NCBI GenBank assembly: GCA_028290325.1
Contig: JAQGJY010000130.1
Coordinates: 1 to 13,906, forward strand
Reading direction: 5' to 3'
DNA from: Tardiphaga sp.
GTDB lineage: Bacteria; Pseudomonadota; Alphaproteobacteria; Rhizobiales; Xanthobacteraceae
Length of the DNA: 13,906 bases
The number at the start of each line of letters is the position of its first letter. Positions within the stretch are counted from its first letter, which is position 1. Position numbers and translations under genes: made by a program. Below, in pieces: positions 4,301 through 10,479 of this stretch. The notes under the pieces were generated by a model. It was not told the DNA's origin. It saw only the letters and a list, made by a program, of their open reading frames with translations, and did not search any database.

Positions 4301-7088
4301 GGCGCAGACGACGTTGATGGGCTCCTCGACCGAGATCGCCGACCAGATCAGGTCGCTGTCGGCCGATGTCGAGCGCACCCTCACCGCGGCCGGAACGGCG
4401 ACCGCCGACTCCGTCCTCAGCGGCGCGCGCAGCGCGCAGACGACGCTCACCGAAACCGCCGGCGAGACCGCGCGTCAGATGGAGATGCTGTCCGCCGATA
4501 TGCAGCGCGGAATCACCGCGGCCGGCACCACGACGGCCGAAGCGGTCGTGAACGGCGCACGCGCCGCGCAGGCGACGCTGACCGAAGCCTCCTTCGAGAC
4601 CGCCAACCAGATCAAGTCGCTCTCGGCGGATGTCGAACGCACGCTGACCGCGGCCGGCACGGCCACGGCGGAAACCATTCTCAACAGCGCCCGCGACCTG
4701 CAGTCGTCGCTGGTCAACGCCTCGTCGGAAGCGACCGGTCAGGCCCGCAGCGCCGCCGCCGATATCGAACGCAGCCTGGTCGCCTCGGGCGCCGCCACCG
4801 TCGGCGCGATCATGGCCGGCGCACGCGACGCGCAGACCACGCTCGTCACGGCGTCGTCGGATGCCGCCGAGCACGTCAAGTCGCTGGCCCTCGACGTCGA
4901 GCGCACGCTCGCCACCGCCAGCGAGGGCGCCGCGTCGGCGATCCTCGGCAGCGCCCGCGAAGCGCAGGGCTCGTTCGCGAGCACCTCCGCCGATGCCGCC
5001 GATCAGATCCGCAACCTCTCGGTCGATATCGAACGCTCGCTCAACGCCGCCACCGCCAAAACCTCGGAGACCATCCAGGCCGGCGCGCTCGCGGCGCAGA
5101 CCGCGCTGGTCGCCGTCGCAAGCGAAGTCAGCGCCAAGGTGCGCTCGACCTCGGCCGAGATCGAACGCACCGTCTTTGCCGCCAGCGGCAGCTTCGGTTC
5201 GGCGATGACCGGCAAGACCGACGAAATCGTCACTTACGTGCAGCAGCAGACCGATCGACTCGGTCAGTTGATCGACGGCAAGCGCGGTGTGCTGGTCGAG
5301 GCGATCGGCAGCCGGGCCAACCAGCTCACCATCGATATCGACCGCGTCACCACCGATGCGCTCAAGTCGATCGAGAACCGGGGCCAGACCTTCGCCACCT
5401 CGATGGCGAGCAGCGGCTCGGACGTCGCGCGCTCGATCACAACCGCCGGCGAAGTCGCCACCGGCGCGATCAACAAGTCGCTCAAGGATCTCGAGGCGTC
5501 GTCGCGCGCCGCGATCGACCAGTCGCGTCAGGTCTCTGTCGCGGCCGTCAGCGAGATGCAGGAAACCAGCAAGATCCTACGCACCGACACGGTGGCGCTG
5601 TTCGAGCGTCTGCGCGAAGGCAACATCCTGTTGCAGGAGGTGTTGACCGGCGCGCACGACAACCTCAACTCGCTGGAGCGCGCGCTGGTGAGCCGCGTGG
5701 CCGACTTCGTCACCACGCTGAACGACGTCACCTCGCGCAACGGCATCGCGACCCAGACGCTGGACGATCAACTGACATCCTTCACCAGCAAATCGGCGAA
5801 GGCGCTGGACGATCTCGGCTCGCTCGCATCGCAGTTCGAGATCCACGGTCAGGCCCTGACCGAAGCGGCGGCGTTGGTCGAGCGGAGCAATCGCGACTCG
5901 ACGGCCACCGTCAGCGAGCGCAAGGCGGCGCTGGAGTCGCTGGTCAGCACGATCGACCTGCGAACGACCGATCTCGACCAGCGGCTGAGCCGCTTCACCG
6001 GCCTGCTCGACGAATCGCTGGCGGCGGCCGAAGAGCGCGCCCGTGACATCGCCCGCGTCGTCGCCGAAACCGCCGGCGCCGGCTCCGCCGCCATCACCCG
6101 GCAGTTCGAAGCGGTCCGTTCCTCGGCCGAAGAAGAACGTCGCGCCACCGTGCAGGCGATGACGGACATCTATCAGCAGAGCACGCAGGAAGCCGATGCG
6201 ATGTTCAAATCGTCGGCCGAGAAATTCGCGTCGATGGTGCAGGCAATGAAGAAGATGGCCGGCGAGCTGCACGAGGAGCTCGAGACGACACGGGCCGAGA
6301 TGCGCCGTGGCGTGTTCGAGATGCCGCAGGAAGCCGCCGAAAGCACCGCCCAGATGCGCAAGGTCATCGTCGATCAGATCGAGGCGCTGGCTGAGTTGAA
6401 CCGCATCGTGGCGCGTCATGGCCGTGGCATGGACGTCGCCGACGCCGGTCGCGGCAGCGCGCCGCGTCGCGAGGAAGACCTGGTGCAGGCCTCGTCCTAC
6501 GGCGGTGGTCGCGTCGATGTTCAGGAGCGTCCGCAAGAGCGCCCCAGTCCGCGCGGCGCATCGGCCGCTCTGCCGCCGAACGATCTCGGCCTGCCGGTGC
6601 CGCGTCGCACCGACGCGCCGCCGACCAGCCCGGCCGGCAACGATCAGGGCCGCGACGGCTGGCTCAACGATCTGCTGCATCGCGCCGAAGACGAGGACGA
6701 TCAGGATTTGCGCGGACGTGCGCCGGTTCAGGGTCCGTCGCAAGGCTCCAGCGATCCACTCGCCAACCTGTCGCTCGACATCGGCCGGCTGATGGACCGC
6801 AACCTGGCGTCGGAGATGTGGGAGCGTTACCAGCGCGGCGAGCGCAAGGCTTTCACCAAGCGGCTCTATACGCCGGCCGGCCAGAAAGCCTTCGACGAGG
6901 TCGCCCGCAAGTATCGCGCCGACCGCACGTTCAAGCAGACGGTCGATCGCTACGTCACCGAATTCGAGCGCCTGCTCGACGAAGTGGCGCGCGACGAACG
7001 CGGCCCGGCGATGCTGCGCCAGCATCTGGTGTCGGAAACCGGTCTGGTCTACACGCTGCTCGCCCACGCGGCAGGCCGGCTGAGCTAG
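1371..7088 (+). CDS. Giant membrane-anchored hendecad coiled-coil protein, GPR/RgsE-like polar growth scaffold
   Basis: 1905 residues. The order is: polar N-terminus (1-95); two membrane segments (about 101-121 and 137-160), both flanked on the outside by Arg/Lys, so both ends should be cytoplasmic; a rod (about 185-1650) with no proline; a Pro/Arg/Gly-rich disordered linker (about 1684-1793); and a compact C-terminal domain (about 1794-1905, including FTKRLYTPAGQKAFDEVARK). Residues 263-1373 form 101 unbroken 11-residue repeats, hydrophobic at repeat positions 1 and 5, as in apolipoprotein-like amphipathic helices. I see no cysteine in the whole protein. From memory, the size, two N-terminal membrane segments and apolipoprotein-like repeats match the Growth Pole Ring protein of Agrobacterium and RgsE of Sinorhizobium, which ring the growing pole and are needed for unipolar growth. 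That is a family-level assignment, not a search result. Database entries for such proteins may say 'kinesin-like' or 'apolipoprotein'; no motor domain is present. A terminator follows 27 bp after the stop. Confidence 0.85.
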   Translation: MANNPKKAKDPTEVALSAIQEALNIGDQPAAGDHAAQRHDVSPPGPGPAYNDGYDARAQDMSSYESIPEPRFSRNPANDDRETIGQILQAIQKGRPARNVYMLATIFAGVWVLGAGLLTISFLPALQAFIGQGSGGTLAVAGLIALFFAPVLLFYFLASLAWRGQELRMIATSMAQVAVRFSEPESTSADAMVTVGQAIRREVAAMGDGVERAIARAGELESLVANEVSALERAYSDNEVRIRALLQDIAHQRDNLVGQAEQVRSAISGVQIDLRHDIALISDAIAARVDEVAKSITGALEERGAHITNALGHAGDNMILALGERGGDLLDRLEEASANTTRAVLDASERLTASLNFKTGHVHDEFVDLADRVHDMLNDRLDRITGEFEQRSSSIVDRISDRTEQVHDSLKNSSDSLLLEFELRSGDLVGKIDDAGNRLATQILTSGDKASDALDVTVNTLVAKVISQTESTHDTLSLQMSAFDDLVREQGAELAEKFARDSGTLGALITRHISEFDRTVKTHGGDIVERMGQRTQDISETLKTYVDTFDTRVTTDSGSLTAKLDARLAQFETTLSDRVDGLDTSLDSKIKMFDETVNGRLISLEGNFDARAKSVTEAIDLRLGNLSETLSSGATHAVASVDARLTYLSTAITDGAVHAIHSIDSRLSMLTSSLTDGTAQAIEAIDRRIGNVTDTIDGRTTHLADTVTARFQTIHSGLEARVGAVASDIDTRIGHFEDLLGSRIEAVAGRIETSGRMASDQLMARAEELSSGIRSHVDDAERSLTQLVTSTTDTIQVGTRAAQVAMLTVSTDVGAQLALTSSEVERALTAVGTHAADSILTSAREAQSTLVATSTDVATQIKSLTADVERTLTDAGSSTVNVMLGGARDAQTTLLTSSNTIADQIKSLTADVERSLSEAGGNTITMMLGGAREAQTTLTTTSTDVAGQIKSLSADVERTLIAAGNATAESVLAGARLAQTTLMGSSTEIADQIRSLSADVERTLTAAGTATADSVLSGARSAQTTLTETAGETARQMEMLSADMQRGITAAGTTTAEAVVNGARAAQATLTEASFETANQIKSLSADVERTLTAAGTATAETILNSARDLQSSLVNASSEATGQARSAAADIERSLVASGAATVGAIMAGARDAQTTLVTASSDAAEHVKSLALDVERTLATASEGAASAILGSAREAQGSFASTSADAADQIRNLSVDIERSLNAATAKTSETIQAGALAAQTALVAVASEVSAKVRSTSAEIERTVFAASGSFGSAMTGKTDEIVTYVQQQTDRLGQLIDGKRGVLVEAIGSRANQLTIDIDRVTTDALKSIENRGQTFATSMASSGSDVARSITTAGEVATGAINKSLKDLEASSRAAIDQSRQVSVAAVSEMQETSKILRTDTVALFERLREGNILLQEVLTGAHDNLNSLERALVSRVADFVTTLNDVTSRNGIATQTLDDQLTSFTSKSAKALDDLGSLASQFEIHGQALTEAAALVERSNRDSTATVSERKAALESLVSTIDLRTTDLDQRLSRFTGLLDESLAAAEERARDIARVVAETAGAGSAAITRQFEAVRSSAEEERRATVQAMTDIYQQSTQEADAMFKSSAEKFASMVQAMKKMAGELHEELETTRAEMRRGVFEMPQEAAESTAQMRKVIVDQIEALAELNRIVARHGRGMDVADAGRGSAPRREEDLVQASSYGGGRVDVQERPQERPSPRGASAALPPNDLGLPVPRRTDAPPTSPAGNDQGRDGWLNDLLHRAEDEDDQDLRGRAPVQGPSQGSSDPLANLSLDIGRLMDRNLASEMWERYQRGERKAFTKRLYTPAGQKAFDEVARKYRADRTFKQTVDRYVTEFERLLDEVARDERGPAMLRQHLVSETGLVYTLLAHAAGRLS
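2157..5489 (+). repeat. 33-bp coding periodicity: 101 consecutive hendecads
   Basis: Written in blocks of 11 residues from Val263 (VRSAISGVQID) to Asp1373 (ATGAINKSLKD), the translation never loses register. In the first 46 blocks after residue 273, position 5 is Ile, Leu, Val, Met or Phe in every block. Position 1 is hydrophobic or Ala in all but two, which have Thr. The same phase runs through the 44-residue copies and ten blocks beyond, and breaks at LEASSRAAIDQ (1374). Eleven residues per three helical turns gives a nearly straight, slightly right-handed coiled coil. The DNA span is exactly 101 x 33 bp. Confidence 0.85.
3708..5159 (+). repeat. Eleven tandem 132-bp (44-residue) repeats inside the giant gene
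   Basis: Residues 780-1263 fall into eleven copies of exactly 44 residues with no insertion or deletion. Arg3, Gln24 and an acidic residue at position 44 are present in all eleven. Position 1 is Val or Ile in nine, and positions 20-24 are usually A-R-x-A-Q. Typical starts are VERTL, VERSL and IERSL. The DNA copies are diverged but share words such as CAGATCAAGTCGCT, found at 3948, 4080 and 4212, exactly 132 bp apart. A twelfth, decayed copy starts at IERTV (1264). The unit is four hendecads, the sign of internal tandem duplication. Confidence 0.9.
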
Positions 7089-7114
7089 CCAACCTGTCTT
7101 TAAGGCTTCACGAA

Positions 7115-7144
7115 AAAAGCGGAGGCAGCGATGCCTCCGCTTTT
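7115..7144. terminator. Bidirectional intrinsic terminator, 13-bp perfect stem
   Basis: AAAAGCGGAGGCA (7115-7127) pairs perfectly with TGCCTCCGCTTTT (7132-7144) around the tetraloop GCGA, which fits the stable GNRA class. Plus-strand transcripts from the giant gene (stop at 7088) end in a four-U run. Minus-strand transcripts from the mlaE-mlaF-mlaD operon end in a six-U run (A-run 7113-7118). It therefore probably serves both converging units and looks stronger for the minus strand. Confidence 0.9.
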
Positions 7145-7160
7145 GCTTGCTTGCTTGCTT
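7143..7160 (+). repeat. TTGC tetranucleotide microsatellite
   Basis: Four tandem TTGC units (7143-7158) plus a partial fifth (TT) begin inside the T-run of the terminator. The run is short and non-coding. A change in unit number would alter the tail of the plus-strand terminator but no protein. Confidence 0.7.
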
Positions 7161-7192
7161 GGTCGGACGGTCGGGCGATCCGCGTCATCACC

Positions 7193-7235
7193 CGCGGACG
7201 TCATGCCGGCGCGGGCGGCCACCCGCTCGTCCGCG
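7193..7235. repeat. Nested inverted repeat downstream of mlaD
   Basis: CGCGGACG (7193-7200) is the exact inverse complement of CGTCCGCG (7228-7235). Between them GCGGG (7211-7215) pairs with CCCGC (7222-7226), giving a hairpin within a hairpin. It lies in the 237-bp convergent gap between the giant gene and mlaD, which otherwise holds only the terminator and the TTGC run. It may be a degenerate REP-like palindromic element of the kind scattered in Nitrobacteraceae genomes. Other copies cannot be seen in this window. Confidence 0.35.
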
Positions 7236-7325
7236 ACGTCGCCATTGAATATCAGCCTCGCGGAAGACGATCACCCGCATCGCGGCTGATGGCGGCTCGG
7301 TCCGTTGCGAACGCCGCCTTTATGC

Positions 7326-8237
7326 TCATTGCCGCCGTTGCCGGCGCGGGGGAGCCGCCACCGGATCAACGGGCGGTGGTGCCGCCGGTGCCGCCGCAGG
7401 CGCGCTGCTATTGCCGGCCCCGAACAGAAGCCGGGTCGGATTGCGGTCGAGATTGTTCACCGCGCGGCTGATGTCCTGCAACGTCCGTCGCCCGTCGATG
7501 ATGAGCGCGCCGGAGCGCTTGTCGAGATTGTCCGACAGTTCGCGGAACGACTTCACGGCGTCGAACAACTCGCCGCCATCCTTGCCGCCCGCGAGCTTGT
7601 CGAGCCCGAGCATCAGGTTGTCGGTCCTTTTCACGATCGAATCCGCCGAACCCATCACGGCATCGGCCTTGGCCAGAATACTGTTGATGTTCTCCGAGCT
7701 CTTCGCCAGCGCCGCCGTGAAGACCTCGACGTTCTGGAATGAGTTCTTGAGCGTTTCCTGATTGTCGGCGACGAGACGATTGACGTTGGCGAGCGTCGCG
7801 CGGATCGACTCGCTGATGTCGCGCAGCGATTCCGGATCGGCGGTCAGGACCGGCATGCCGTCCTCGTCGAGCGGCACCGGCGGCGCATCCGGCGCGCCAC
7901 CCTTGAGCGAGATCGCCGACACGCCGGTAAGGCCCTGAAATTCGAGGCCAACCAGCGTATCCTTGCGGATCGGGGCGACGTTCTCGATCATCGCCAATGC
8001 GACCACGCGGCGCGGATTGTCGAGTTTGACCGACGTCACCTCACCGACGCGAATGCCGTTGAAGTTGACGCTGCCGCCGTTGCGCAGCCCCGACGCCGAG
8101 CCTTCGAAGACGATGCGCAGCGGCGTGCGAAGCTTGGTGCTGCTGACATTCTTGAACCACAGCACGAAGCCGAACGCACCGGCGATCACCGCCAGCGTGA
8201 ACAACCCGATCAGGACGTAATTGGCCCGCGTTTCCAT
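7326..8237 (-). CDS. mlaD: MCE-domain periplasmic lipid-binding protein, MlaD-like
   Basis: 303 residues from the ATG at 8237. This start begins the typical METRANYVLIGLF sequence and has GGAG eight bases upstream. One N-terminal membrane anchor (about 8-28) precedes an MCE domain (about 38-115) with the family signatures GSASGLRNGGSVNFNGIRVG and LEFQGLTGVSAISLKGG. A long helical region (about 135-270) follows, ending near NPTRLLFG, and then a Pro/Ala tail closing in RRQRRQ. MCE proteins form hexameric rings or tubes on the periplasmic face of the inner membrane and pass phospholipids or other hydrophobic molecules to and from an ABC permease. The start codon overlaps the mlaF stop by one base (TGATG), so translation is probably coupled. 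It is longer than E. coli MlaD (about 180 residues), with a helical extension like the LinM/Ttg2C-type proteins. The operon ends here, with no gene for an auxiliary lipoprotein behind it. Confidence 0.92.
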   Translation of the reverse strand: METRANYVLIGLFTLAVIAGAFGFVLWFKNVSSTKLRTPLRIVFEGSASGLRNGGSVNFNGIRVGEVTSVKLDNPRRVVALAMIENVAPIRKDTLVGLEFQGLTGVSAISLKGGAPDAPPVPLDEDGMPVLTADPESLRDISESIRATLANVNRLVADNQETLKNSFQNVEVFTAALAKSSENINSILAKADAVMGSADSIVKRTDNLMLGLDKLAGGKDGGELFDAVKSFRELSDNLDKRSGALIIDGRRTLQDISRAVNNLDRNPTRLLFGAGNSSAPAAAPAAPPPVDPVAAPPRRQRRQ

Positions 8238-9088
8238 CAATCTTGCTCCGACGCTCGTAGTTGCGGCGCCATCTGCTCCGACAATCGGGCGATGGCGGGC
8301 GGCACGGCAGGCGTGCCCGATGCCCCAAGCGCGGATCGCGCGCGCTTGCCGTGAAAATATTCGCGCAACCACGGATGCTGCGACGCCAGCATCGTCTGCA
8401 TCGAGCCCTGCTCGAGGATCTTGCCGGCGCCCAGCACCGCGATGCGGTTGCAGGCCGTATGCAGGCTGTCGAGATCGTGCGTCACCATGAATACCGTCAG
8501 CCCCAAGGTCCGTTGCAGCGTCATCACCAGCTCGTCAAAATCGCCAGCGCCGATCGGATCGAGTCCCGATGTCGGCTCGTCGAGAAACACGATCTCCGGA
8601 TCGAGCGCCAGCGCTCGCGCCAGCGCCACGCGCTTGATCTGGCCGCCCGACAGTTGCGACGGCGAGCGGTCCGCGATCTCCGGCTTCAGGCCGACCATGC
8701 CGAGCTTGGCGATGGTGATCTCGTCCAGCAGGCGTTGCGACACCTTGAGATATTCGCGCACCGGAAACTGGATGTTCTGCCGCACGCTCAGCGACGAGAA
8801 CAACGCGCCGTGCTGGAACAGGATGCCCCAGCGCCGCTCGACGCGGCGGCGCTCCTTGCGGTTGGCCTCGTCCATGTCGGTGCCGAACACCTCGATGGTG
8901 CCGCCCATTTTCGGCACCAGCCCGATGATGGTCCGCATCAGCACCGATTTACCCGCGCCCGACGCGCCGACGAAACCGAGAATCTCGCCGCGCCCGACGT
9001 CGAGGTCGAGGCCGTCCAGCACGCGCGTCTTGCCGAACTGCACGGTGAGATCGCGAACGCGAATGATGTGATCGTTGGCAGCCAGCAT
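8237..9088 (-). CDS. mlaF: ABC transporter ATP-binding protein, MlaF-like
   Basis: 283 residues from the ATG at 9088, two bases after the mlaE stop. The reading frame stays open further upstream inside mlaE, but that stretch is an out-of-frame shadow. The hallmarks are Walker A GASGAGKS (41-48), Q-loop Gln92 in FQHGALFSSLSV (the form typical of the MlaF/Ttg2A group), signature LSGGQ (146-150), Walker B IVFLDEP (166-172) and switch His204 in MVTHDLDS. It powers the MlaE permease by ATP hydrolysis on the cytoplasmic face of the inner membrane. The C-terminal tail (about 246-283: KRARSALGASGTP and onwards) extends past the core domain. In E. coli the MlaF C-terminus docks a neighbouring MlaF and MlaB; whether this tail does the same with the fused STAS domain is not known. 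Confidence 0.95.
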   Translation of the reverse strand: MLAANDHIIRVRDLTVQFGKTRVLDGLDLDVGRGEILGFVGASGAGKSVLMRTIIGLVPKMGGTIEVFGTDMDEANRKERRRVERRWGILFQHGALFSSLSVRQNIQFPVREYLKVSQRLLDEITIAKLGMVGLKPEIADRSPSQLSGGQIKRVALARALALDPEIVFLDEPTSGLDPIGAGDFDELVMTLQRTLGLTVFMVTHDLDSLHTACNRIAVLGAGKILEQGSMQTMLASQHPWLREYFHGKRARSALGASGTPAVPPAIARLSEQMAPQLRASEQD

Positions 9089-9090
9089 CG

Positions 9091-10248
9091 TCAGACGCCG
9101 ATCGTGGCGAAGAAAATCGCGAACACGCCGTCCATCACGATCACGAGAAAGATGCCTTTGACCACCGACGACGTCGTGTGCTGGCCAAGCGACTCGGCGC
9201 TGCCTTGCACCATCAGCCCTTCGACGCAGGCGACGATGCCGATCACCATCGCCATCACGGGCGCCTTGATCAGACCGACGACGAAATGATTGATCGATAG
9301 CGCATCGCGCAACCGCGTCAGAAACGATTCGGGGTCGACGCCACCATAGAGCCAGGCGACGAGTCCGCCGCCATAAAGCGCCGACATCGCGCCGATGAAG
9401 GTCAGGAACGGCAGCCCGACCACCAGCGCCAGCATGCGCGGCAAGATCAGCACCTCGATCGGATCGAAGCCCATCGTGCGCAGCGCGTCGATTTCCTCGC
9501 GCATCTTCATCGAGCCGAGTTCCGCAGTGTAGGCGCTGCCGGACCGTCCGGCGACCATGATGGCGACCAGCAACACGCCGATCTCGCGCAACACCAGCAC
9601 ACCGAGCATATCGACGACGAACACGTCCGCGCCGAACTTGCGGAAGTGGAAGATGCCCTGCTGGGCGATGATGCAGCCGATCAGGAACGTGATGAGCGCC
9701 ACGATCGGCACCGCGCGCAAACACACCTGCTCGAAATGATGCACGACGGAGGTCAGCCGCAGCCTGCGCGGCCGGATCAGCACCGCGAAAAAGGCCGCCA
9801 GCACCGCGCCCATCATATCGATGAGGCCGAGCGCGGTCTCGCCGACGCCGGCCATCACGCGCCCGAGACCATCGAGCAGCGAGATCAGCGTCATCGCGGG
9901 CGGCGTCGCCGGCGCGACCGGCTTGACGCGGCGGACCTCGTCCACCAGGTCGGCGTAGTTCGCCGACAGCCCGGCGATGCTGGCGTCGCTGCTGCCGGCA
10001 TTCAACGTCCGGCGCAGCCGTTCGATCAGCCACGCGCCGAACGTATCGAGTTTAGAGACCTGCGACACGTCGATGAGGATATTCGGCCGGGTGCCGGTCA
10101 GCCGTTCGGCGTCGGCGACGATCTTTTCGAGGTCCGGCGCGAACCGTGCGGTCCACGACCCGGCGGCGCATAGAGCAAGGCCATCGCCTTTTGCGATCTG
10201 TTCGAGCGTTGGGCCGCCGTCCACTGCCAACTCCTGCGCTTGGTCCAC
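9091..10248 (-). CDS. mlaE: STAS-MlaE fusion permease of lipid ABC transporter
   Basis: 385 residues from a GTG start at 10248. GGAG lies four bases upstream and no ATG precedes it in frame before the stop at about 10309. Residues about 15-110 form a STAS domain: LIDVSQVSKLDTFGAWLIERL matches the family's strand-turn-helix, with Thr69 where STAS proteins carry a phosphorylatable or partner-contacting Ser/Thr. A Pro-rich hinge (110-118) leads into the MlaE permease (about 125-385). This contains the conserved segment EIGVLLVAIMVAGRSGSAY (222-240), then ELGSMKMREEIDALRTMG, the cytoplasmic coupling region, and five to six hydrophobic spans ending IFFATIGV. In E. coli the STAS part is the separate protein MlaB, which supports MlaF; here it comes joined to the permease, a common arrangement outside the gammaproteobacteria. 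It is the first gene of the operon and is translated just ahead of mlaF. Confidence 0.93.
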   Translation of the reverse strand: MDQAQELAVDGGPTLEQIAKGDGLALCAAGSWTARFAPDLEKIVADAERLTGTRPNILIDVSQVSKLDTFGAWLIERLRRTLNAGSSDASIAGLSANYADLVDEVRRVKPVAPATPPAMTLISLLDGLGRVMAGVGETALGLIDMMGAVLAAFFAVLIRPRRLRLTSVVHHFEQVCLRAVPIVALITFLIGCIIAQQGIFHFRKFGADVFVVDMLGVLVLREIGVLLVAIMVAGRSGSAYTAELGSMKMREEIDALRTMGFDPIEVLILPRMLALVVGLPFLTFIGAMSALYGGGLVAWLYGGVDPESFLTRLRDALSINHFVVGLIKAPVMAMVIGIVACVEGLMVQGSAESLGQHTTSSVVKGIFLVIVMDGVFAIFFATIGV

Positions 10249-10479
10249 GTCACTCCGGGCCGCCAGCAGCGATGCCGCGGGCCAACCCGGAATCTCGTCA
10301 TGTTCATCTTAATGGGATTCCGGGTTCACCCCGCGCAAAAATGCGCCTGCGCCCCGGATTGATGTTTCTGAGCGGCACCGGACACGTACAATGCGTCGCA
10401 ATCAAGTTGACGCAACCGCCGGCTTGGGCCTTAACCGCTGCTATCCTGTTCAAAGATCACCTGTCGCAGAGACCACATC
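10249..10479. promoter_or_regulatory. Divergent intergenic region, mlaE / epimerase, with nested hairpin
   Basis: 231 bp between two divergent genes. A nested inverted repeat lies in it: TCCGGG (10319-10324) with CCCGGA (10353-10358), enclosing GCGCA (10333-10337) and TGCGC (10342-10346) around an AAAA loop. This could be an operator. On the minus strand TAAGAT near 10304-10309 could be a -10 for mlaE. On the plus strand TTGACG near 10408 resembles a -35 and TATCCT near 10442 a -10, but the 29-bp spacing does not make a proper pair. A single TTAACC (CtrA half-site) lies near 10431. None of these is decisive. Confidence 0.4.

Noticed and set aside
3708..5159. CRISPR array or other non-coding tandem repeat
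   Set aside because: The 132-bp periodicity is fully in frame, copies vary mainly as coding sequence does, and there are no unique spacers.
1371..7088. Kinesin, myosin or SMC-like motor identity for the giant protein
   Set aside because: No Walker A or B motif or head domain is present. Such labels come from coiled-coil similarity alone.
8237..10033. A 598-codon open frame that would fuse a long N-terminal extension to the MlaF ATPase
   Set aside because: The extension is the out-of-frame shadow of the mlaE permease. The true start is the ATG at 9088, two bases after the mlaE stop.
10408..10447. Sigma-70 promoter for the epimerase from TTGACG and TATCCT
   Set aside because: The spacing is 29 bp rather than about 17, so the two hexamers do not form one promoter.
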